64,000 nucleotides of DNA. It comes from Symsagittifera roscoffensis (taxonomy: Eukaryota; Xenacoelomorpha; Acoela; Convolutidae). The stretch lies in assembly GCF_963678635.1 (NCBI RefSeq), contig NC_087065.1:43401430-43465429 (forward strand). The letters run 5' to 3'. A program made the position numbers and the translations under genes. This document shows positions 57,108 through 64,000 of this stretch, one piece after another (position 1 is the stretch's first letter; each line of letters opens with the position of its first letter). The notes under the pieces are model-generated. The model saw nothing but the letters and a program-made list of their open reading frames with translations. It searched no databases and was not told the origin of the DNA.

Positions 57108-57617
57108 TTAAGAGTAATGAACGAAGGTATATATGTCATGGTGATTTTTTTAAAAAATTTCAGGAAAAACTTTTAAAATATTAATGCACTTAGGTATAAT
57201 GCACTTTTTGAGTTCAATTGAAGTTCATCTGCTGAAAGTGACGTAAATAGAACTCTCCAAATACGAACGTGGAAATGGTGCGAAAAGTTGGGAAATCCTA
57301 AAAATTGGGAAATCCTAAAAGTTGGGAAATACGAAAATCCGAAAAGTTGGGAAATCTTAAAAATAAATTTCACTTTCGAAACGATTTCTAGTTTCGAAAG
57401 TGGAATTTATTTTTAGGATTTCCCAGCGAAATAAAAACTTTACCTATTGATTTTTTTCTCAAGTTGGGTTCGTGTTATCAAAAAAACGCCAATCATAAAT
57501 TGTTTTAAAAATTCAAAGAGCTTAGAAAGGCATCTATTTTTTTCGTTGAAGTTCGAAAGTTGATACTTTTCAAGAAAGTCAGTGTTTTTTTTAATTTTCA
57601 CTTGCATTCATTACTGT
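57108..57617 (+). mobile_element. family C element, copy C5, with internal minisatellite
   Basis: The left end AAGAGTAATGAACG and a right end near 57603-57617 (GCATTCATTACTGTT) are approximate inverted repeats. At 57286-57362 an internal minisatellite repeats the phrase AGTTGGGAAATCCTAAAA four to five times. A further 3' half continues to about 57906. Confidence 0.5.
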
Positions 57618-58189
57618 TTTTTTGTTAGAAAATCGAAAGTTAAAAAAACAAGTCAATCTTGTTTCTGTTTCTTTGCGTTTGTTTCTTTTTCCCTGCATTC
57701 GTTGACTCTTACTTTTTTTAAATATTGTTTCACATGGGTTTTTTTGTATCGCGAGTGGTGAGAAGCTTCTTTTTTGCGTAACAATTTTTAATCGTAAAAG
57801 ATTCAAGAAACTCAAAGAACTTTGGTTATTATTTTTTTCCGGAATCCGAAAGTTCTTTTGTTTTGATTTCTTTGACACTTTTCCAATTTTCTATTGGCTG
57901 TTTGCATTTTTTTAAATGTGTATTGAAGCTGAAAACGAGCCCTGATGATCCATATAGAAGTTAAGTTCCGATGTGTTTTTGGTACATAACACGAGTCATT
58001 GATGTCATAATTTTATTGGTTTGTACGTTTTTGTACCAGTTGAAACGCAAATGATGTAACCGTAGTTTCTACGTTTTTATATTTTAGTTTCTACGTTTTT
58101 TTTAGTTTGTAATTCTCGTTTTGAAAATCTCAAATACTTCTCGTTTTTAAATATGAGATTTCAATAATTGAAATATAATTTACCTCGAT

Positions 58190-58450
58190 AAGCTCTCAAC
58201 TCTATGGTAGAGGATGTCGGTAATATAATTAAGAGGTTATAGTTTTGGCTTCTAAATATTACTTCTCGAACTTTTTTAATTGCCGAAATTTGACTTTTTT
58301 TAAATTATTTTTCAAAAAAATTCAAAACTGCACAAAAATTGCAGCTTTCAATTCAGTGAAAATTGCAGTGAGTTTTTACCAGGATATTTCCAGGATTGGA
58401 AACTGGCTGCTCATTATTGGTTCCGAGATATGGCAATTTTCATAATTTTT
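58190..58450 (+). repeat. isolated degenerate T1 satellite units outside the array
   Basis: The phrases CTCTCAACTCTATGGTAG, GGCTTCTAAATATTACTTCT and later TTGGTTCCGAGATATGGCAA match the order of landmarks in the T1 unit 5.3 kb upstream. About 1.5 units are present. T1 is therefore a dispersed sequence and not confined to the VPS35L intron. Confidence 0.55.
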
Positions 58451-58754
58451 GATTTTTTAACAATTCTCAAAATATGGAATTTAAGAATTTGAAAGTCTGT
58501 AGTTTTGCAGAAACGACTTTTTGAATTCATATTTTCCAGTTTTTATGGCTATAACGAACTATTTGCGGTGATTAGATTCGCAGAGGATCTATCAAAGGCT
58601 TTCAAAGCCTGTCTAAGGATATCCGTTCTCTTATTTCTCCACTTTCTTTGTCTTCTTTAGAGTTTATCTTGCTGAGCTCTTTTTTTCTACATCAATTCCG
58701 TTTTTTTTTTGCGTCCAGAATTTTTACGTGGTGCTTTTTTGCAGCCAAAATTAG

Positions 58755-58850
58755 CCAGGTTAAGGTAGGCTTGAAGCTATAGTTCAGATGAGAGCGCATC
58801 CTCACACGCTATCATTGCCATGACAGGGGGTTCGAACTCTCAATCTGACG
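58755..58850 (+). repeat. tRNA-derived segment
   Basis: TAGTTCAGATGAGAGCGC (A-box-like) and GGGGGTTCGAACTC (B box) are separated by about 40 bases, as in a tRNA. The acceptor stem does not pair well, so it is a SINE-like relic and not a tRNA gene. Confidence 0.45.
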
Positions 58851-59115
58851 TTTTCAAAGCCTCATTTCATTTTATCTATACTTATGTTCAACTTGTACCG
58901 ACTGTTTGTCACAATTTTTCAAGTTTGACTGTTTTTTTTCCTGTCATTGCAGTTCAAAATGATTCGTGTTTTTTGCCCTAATTTTAATTGTCCAATTTGC
59001 CCATTTTTGATTGTTTTGGCTCTATTTTACTCATCTCATGCGTTCTCAACTGGTAGATGGCTGAACTTTTGATTTCTTTCAAATAGTTTAAAGTCTGATT
59101 TATTTGGATAGTTTT

Positions 59116-60703
59116 TACGCTTGCGATTAACAAGCATTATCAAACCTGGATATTAACTTTTTTTTCGGATTAACAACTTGTTTAACAGAATCACTTAAAT
59201 CACTTGTATCTTGGTTCATAATAAATTCAAAATTCTATGCGTTCCCGGCCAAAGTAGCCTAGAGGTAGCGAATATGCCTGGGATGGTAAAAGTTCGAATC
59301 TGGCAAGGACCTGTTTTTTTTTCAAGCGGGAAATATTCTATTTCAAATTAAATTGTCGGCGAATTATTTGTGTAGTAATCTGTTTAAGGCTTAGTTGTCA
59401 CATCTCGAAATCGTTTCTTTTTGCTGCGAGCATTTTTCTTTCATGTTGTTTTTAGTGTTTGTTTTACTCCTACAGTTGTTTTACTTACCTTGACTTCGTA
59501 TTTCTCTTTTTTGTTTCTAAAAAAAGCTCCGCGGCCCGAAATTGTTTCGGTCTCTCTTTTATTGGCTTAATCACTCAATTTTGGGTCGTTTCAAGGGAAA
59601 CACAATTTTAACGCTCCCACATCGCTTTTTTCAAGTCGATTGTATGTGTACCAATGGGTTTGAAAAATTTTTAGTTTTTGAAAGACCGCCTACTCCCATA
59701 CACTTACCCTCTCAAATATGGGTTTGTGGTTTCAATGAATAGAACGGTTTTAAGCTCCCTGCATAAACGGGCACGCAAAATTTTTTTACATAAAGTTATG
59801 GCCCTCGGAATGGGCAGGTTTTTGATTTTTGACCGTTTTAAATTTTTTTTGAATATCTTAGATTTTGGGTTCAATTCAAGGAACGGGTTGCGCTCGGCTC
59901 GTATGTTTATGCGACTACTCCCAAATTTTTCTGATACCAAAAGTTATGGCCCTCGGATTGTTTAGGTTCAATCAAAATTACAGGTTGCGCGAATCTCACC
60001 TGCATAAGTGGCTATGCCCTATTTCTTCACACAAAAAGCTATGATTCTCAGAAATGTCAAATTTTTTATTTATAGACCGTTTCTTGTACGTTTCTCGCTA
60101 ACAATCTGGCCAAATCTGATATCAAGGGTTTATTTAAATTACGAAACAATTATTTTCGTGCTAATTCTCAGGTTGTGTTTTATGGAGAAATCCGGTTTTC
60201 ATAATTTTCTCTGTTTAGGTGACCACAACTTTCATTTTGCAGAAAAAAGTTATGAATTTTGGAAAGACTGGCCGTTTTTTAGAATTTTTGACCGTTTTTT
60301 GGAAATTTTGAATTTTCTTCAAATTTTCACAATCAAATCTGAGATGAAAACTGCAATTGTGAGAAACGGTTGTGATAATTGTTTCTGCGGAAACGGCGAC
60401 TGTTAAATTTTTCTGTAAGAGAAAGGTTATTTTCTTGGGTAAATTGATTATCTCAAAATTTTTTACTCTTGCTCATTTCAGTAGAGAAACAACTAAGGCT
60501 TTGGCCAAAGTACAGTTTTTGAAATCACATTTTTTGTGCGGCATCAGTATAGGAATTTCATTCAATATCATAAACGTACCTTCAGCTTTAGCTGGGGCCC
60601 CGATTGTTTTTTATTGAGAGACATACGAAAAATTTGGTTCACGTATTTTTTTTCATGTTTGTGTTGTATCGAAAGTGGTGCGAAGCTCCGGGTCGCCTCT
60701 GTG
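59116..60703 (+). mobile_element. family E element, copy E4, with tRNA-like block and internal T2 array
   Basis: The 5' hairpin is a decayed TACGCTTGCGATTAACAAGC. The tRNA-like block at about 59238-59312 has A-box TAGCCTAGAGGTAGCG and B-box AGTTCGAATCT. A T2-type tandem array fills about 59650-60480. The internal 3' partner ATCGAAAGTGG (60669-60679) and the tail GCGAAGCTCCGGGTCGCC (60680-60697) with CTCTGTG close it. This copy therefore shows a tandem array inside the element boundaries. Confidence 0.6.
59650..60480. repeat. T2 tandem array, second location (about 4-5 units)
   Basis: Units share TTTTAAGCTCCCTGCATAAA, AAAGTTATGGCCCTCGGA and TTTTTGACCGTTTT phrases with the array at 26.56-27.45 kb. 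Divergence between units is substantial. The short open frames here are repeat translations. Confidence 0.65.
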
Positions 60704-61204
60704 TATGGTTTTTTCTTTAAAAATGCTACCATTGTTTTTCAAAGAAACGATGGAATATTGCGAAGATTAGCTATTACATTTTCTAAGATGGTGTAAAAGG
60801 TAGGAAGTTGAAGTGAAAGTAGTGGTTCCTATGCAAGTATCACAGAATGTTCAGACCACAAAAAGCTTTGTAAAACAAAAGAAAATCATCATGTTGAGAA
60901 ATATTATTATGTTACCCTTGAGCAACATCAACTGAGCAACATAAACCCTTGAGCAACATCAACTGGGTCTGAGTTGAGCTTGTGCAAGATTGGTCTGAAT
61001 AGGAAAACTGTTATACCCGTTTTTCTCGACGCTTAGGGGACTTAAAGGAAAACTGTTATACCGGTTTTGTTCCACGCTGAGGGAACTTATTGAAGCTATC
61101 CTTTGGGAGTCTATATTTTGACTGAAAGTGACATTCTAGTCATTTGCGCTACAATTTTATGGATTTTTATTACTTTCTTTCTTTCTTTTTTCATTTTAAG
61201 AAAG
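60704..61204. repeat. intergenic DNA with two short tandem duplications
   Basis: CCCTTGAGCAACATCAACTG is repeated at about 60915-60970. A ~55-bp unit with GGAAAACTGTTATACC and CGCT(T/G)AGGG is present twice at about 61000-61095. Nothing coding was seen. Confidence 0.5.
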
Positions 61205-62323
61205 GGTATTGCAATCTAATAGTAGACTTTTCACCCGTAAACAACCTTGTTCACAGGACGACTAAAATTTGGTCATCTGCTTTTTTTCCTACCCAAGTTG
61301 CGCGTCTAACAGGTGTAGTTCAACAACTGGTTTAGAGCTGCTGAAGTGATTCTTGTTTTACAGCTGAAAAACTTCGCCCCAAGTATTGTCGGCTTTCTTG
61401 CCGGGTGTTATGTTTCTGTCTTTTTCGAAAATTTTTATGAATGTTTTTGTTTCATCAATTTCATGAGGGAAAATGTACTTCATACTTTTCGTATTTTTAT
61501 ACGTGCTAAACTTTTCTGTTAGAAAAAAAGTTTTTTTTTTCAAATTTTCTGTTAGACATTTTTTTGTGTTAAATTTTAAGTTTTTTTTTGTTCCTAAAGT
61601 GTAAAGAACGGGTTCAAGTTTTAAGTTATTCAGTGTATTTTAGATTCGATCAATTTCATTTAGCATCGTTTCAAGTTGATGGTTTAGCCTTTTGTTTTAA
61701 TTTATTTTTTTTAACTTTCGATTTTTTTTGCTAATTTGACTCAACTGTTTTGTATACAACGGAATCGGGTGGCAATTGTTGCACGGGACCCAGGAGTGTG
61801 GAGTATGGCTCACAAAATAAAAGACTCGTGTTTTAATTTCCCTTACCGGCGTCTTTTTTAATGTAGTTTTTTTTGAGATCCAGCTAGCTCTCTTACCGTT
61901 GTAGTTGGTTGATTTTTTAGGCTTGCATTGTTTTTGAGATTTTTCGCAAGTTATTTTTTTTGGGGCAATTGTTTGTAATTCTTACATTCATTTTTCTGAT
62001 TTTGTTTTTTAATTTTTTTTTTGATCTTATACGATAGCAAATAGCGTATAGGTGTTTTTTTATCCCCGATTGTTCCAGTTGGATATTCAGGTTGTTTGGT
62101 TGCAAAATTTAATGAACAGTTTTTGGGTACATATAGAAATTTTTGCATTTTAATTTTTTTGACCAAAATTTATTTTTTCGTTTCCATCTATTGGTGATGA
62201 GAAAGAAATGGATAGAGATAAGCCCGAATCCTTCTTTTGTTTCAGCTAATTGATTTCTATAATAATTGAAGTTAGATTTTTCTTGATTTCTTGAAGTGGT
62301 GCGAAGCTCAGCTTTGCCTGTGT
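61205..62323 (+). mobile_element. family E element, copy E5 (5' arm degenerate)
   Basis: It starts with GGGTATTGCAATCTAATAGT and CCCGTAAACAACCTTGTTCA, the landmarks that follow the 5' hairpin in the other E copies. It ends with the tail GCGAAGCTCAGCTTTGCC at 62301-62318. The first hairpin arm is missing and the interior is diverged. Confidence 0.5.
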
Positions 62324-62335
62324 TCATTTTTTTTA

Positions 62336-62940
62336 ATTGAAGGCTTTTTGCTAAGGTGTTTTTGGCTTCGTTAGCGGTTGGTAATTATAACTTCAAATCC
62401 AATCAACCCTCCGGCGGATCTAGCGTAGAGGTAACACAACTGCTTGAGATGGCTAATGCCTCTGGTTGCAATCTGGCCGGCACCTTTTTTACGCAAATTA
62501 GAGTTTTAGTGCTTTTTCAGACTATCGTCCATCTGTTTATTTTTGTCGGTTTAGTTCACATAGCCCGACTTTTTAGTTCACATTCAGCTTTCTTACAAGT
62601 TGCTTTAACGCCGATACTCGAGACTACAAAGCCCGGGAGTTTGATTGCAGTCGAGACTTGATTTTTTTGCACTGAACAATTTTGGCTAATCTAAATTATT
62701 GTCTCTCTGCATATTTTTGTCGGCTTAGTTCCGCAGAAAGGACTGGTTTGAAATTTGGCTGCTTTCTAGCATTGGAATAGTTGCTTGTAAAGTTTATAAT
62801 ACTGCATGTAAAATTCCGTATATTTTGGGCTTATGTTGTATTTCTTGTTAAAAAAACTATTTTTTGAAGTTTTTTTTTCTTCAATTTTTTCCGTTTCATT
62901 TTACATGCATTTTACATGCTTCGCATCTGTGTCATTGTTA
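62336..62940 (+). repeat. family E-related fragment with tRNA-like block
   Basis: GCTAAGGTGTTTTTGGCTTC is a family E landmark. The tRNA-like block at about 62405-62485 has A-box TAGCGTAGAGGTAAC and a weak B box GGTTGCAATCT. A second half-block with GGGAGTTTGATTGC is near 62634. A degenerate tail is near 62917-62940. Confidence 0.45.
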
Positions 62941-63088
62941 GCTCACGGCACTGAGCTATCAATGTGTCGTGCATTTGAAATTAAACAATTTAATTATTGC
63001 AAAACTTAGTAAAGTTTTGAACAATTGTTGACTTATTGAAACAAATTTTATTCGGATTTTGAAACAAATACAGCATATTGTCGTTTCA

Positions 63089-63488
63089 TAAGAGTCAATT
63101 AACGTTTTCCAGGTTCTTATAAAGGTCGTGTTGATGTTTTTTTTTTTCAGGAAAGTTCTCTTTTGTTCAGGCTCAAATTTACTTTTTCGCTGTTTGACTT
63201 TGATTTTTTCAGTTCAGTTCATTTCCTTTGTTAAAAGGAAGGCGGAATATCCAACATCAGCAAAATTGTAAGTCACCAACAATTTGATTGAATTCTAGTT
63301 TTGAACGTGGACTTTAATTTTCAGATTCCCCAGCGAAATAAAAAAAATACTTATTGACCTAGTTTTCTAATATTGGGTTAACTTTATCAGATAAGTGTCA
63401 AAAATAAGTGAAATTCGAAAGTTGTAATTTTTCTTTTGGTAATTCTAAAGTTAGTCTAATTCAGTTTTTTTAGCGTTCATTGACTCTT
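63089..63488 (+). mobile_element. family C MITE, copy C6, with both terminal inverted repeats
   Basis: The left end AAGAGTCAATTAACG (63089-63103) and the right end CGTTCATTGACTCTT (63474-63488) are reverse complements at 14 of 15 positions. The length of 400 bp matches copy C2. There is no coding capacity. Confidence 0.7.
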
Positions 63489-64000
63489 TCCAAATGTCTG
63501 TTGGTTATTTTTTTCTTGGAACACTAACAATTTTGTCTAGCATGGGTGCAAAGCTCTTTTTTCTTTCTCGTAGAATTCCCAGTGGAACAGATAATGCTCG
63601 TTGTCAAATTGGGTTATGTGTTTCTGAGAGCTTTTTTTTAGTTCTGAAAGGGATTTAGAGCTTTGTTCAAATTAAGTCTGCTACAGTAGCTCACGGCTTA
63701 AAAAAGGAAGCCTGTTTTTTTTCCGGTTACATTATCTACCGGGCTGAGCTGTGCGTGCCTTCGTGAAATTTTTAAATATATTTCTCATACTGTAAGTCCT
63801 TAATTCCACATTTTACAAATCAATACACTCATGAGAATTGTTTCTTGAGTTCGATAATATTCTATTTCCATTTCTAGTAATGGACAATGACCATCATCTA
63901 GGATGTCAAGCATATCACACGAGAACCTACGATACGAATGAATGTTCATCGGCTGGACTCCCGCTGACTCCGTGCTCTATACGAATTCATGGACGGTTCC
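63489..64000. other. gene-free end of the window
   Basis: No gene or clear repeat boundary was identified. The sequence from about 63.8 kb is less T-rich and could be the start of another unit outside the window, but no reading frame supports this. Confidence 0.3.

Noticed and set aside
59542-60796. Cluster of overlapping short frames
   Set aside because: They run through the T2 tandem array and the family E tail, change frame between units and show no protein family features.

Overview
This window looks like nuclear DNA of an invertebrate animal. It is AT-rich and intron-rich, and it carries animal-type BEL/Pao and Ty3/gypsy retrotransposon remnants. It has four conserved or conserved-looking protein genes, all on the + strand. 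The species cannot be named from the sequence alone. All exon joins were made by eye from GT/AG sites, reading-frame continuity and remembered family architecture. No alignment was run.

Layout: (1) 1-9.1 kb is a graveyard of LTR retrotransposons: a possible gag fragment, a minus-strand BEL/Pao remnant and a plus-strand Ty3/gypsy pol remnant. It ends in a 911-bp tandem duplication with no difference seen by eye. (2) 9.39-15.32 kb is one uninterrupted 1975-codon gene for a protein with nine zinc-finger super-modules, an RS-rich domain and an acidic tail. (3) 15.3-20.4 kb is intergenic and filled with repeats. (4) 20.46-35.0 kb is a 14-exon PHF20/PHF20L1-type chromatin reader with two Tudor domains, C2H2 fingers and a PHD finger. 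(5) 35.5-40.35 kb is a 5-exon DDX27-type nucleolar DEAD-box RNA helicase. (6) 42.49-55.39 kb is a 9-exon VPS35L gene (Retriever/Commander complex). Its sixth intron holds about 5.2 kb of a ~170-bp satellite. (7) 55.4-64.0 kb has no gene and is made of the same repeat families.

The three conserved genes are housekeeping genes of unrelated pathways: chromatin reading, ribosome biogenesis and endosomal recycling. Their common strand and the splice acceptors 7-11 nt upstream of several start codons raise the possibility of spliced-leader trans-splicing.

The most unusual content is in the non-coding DNA. At least four dispersed families (called A, B, D and E here) share one architecture. A short inverted repeat sits at or near the 5' end. 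Its partner lies about 25-50 bp inside the 3' end and is followed by a terminal hairpin. This resembles the asymmetric terminal inverted repeats of Helentron-like rolling-circle transposons. Families A and E also carry tRNA-like segments in their interior, and one E copy contains a tandem array. A fifth family (C) is a MITE with AAGAGTC termini. Together these suggest a lineage of Helentron-like/tRNA composite elements that insert next to one another and are associated with satellite arrays.
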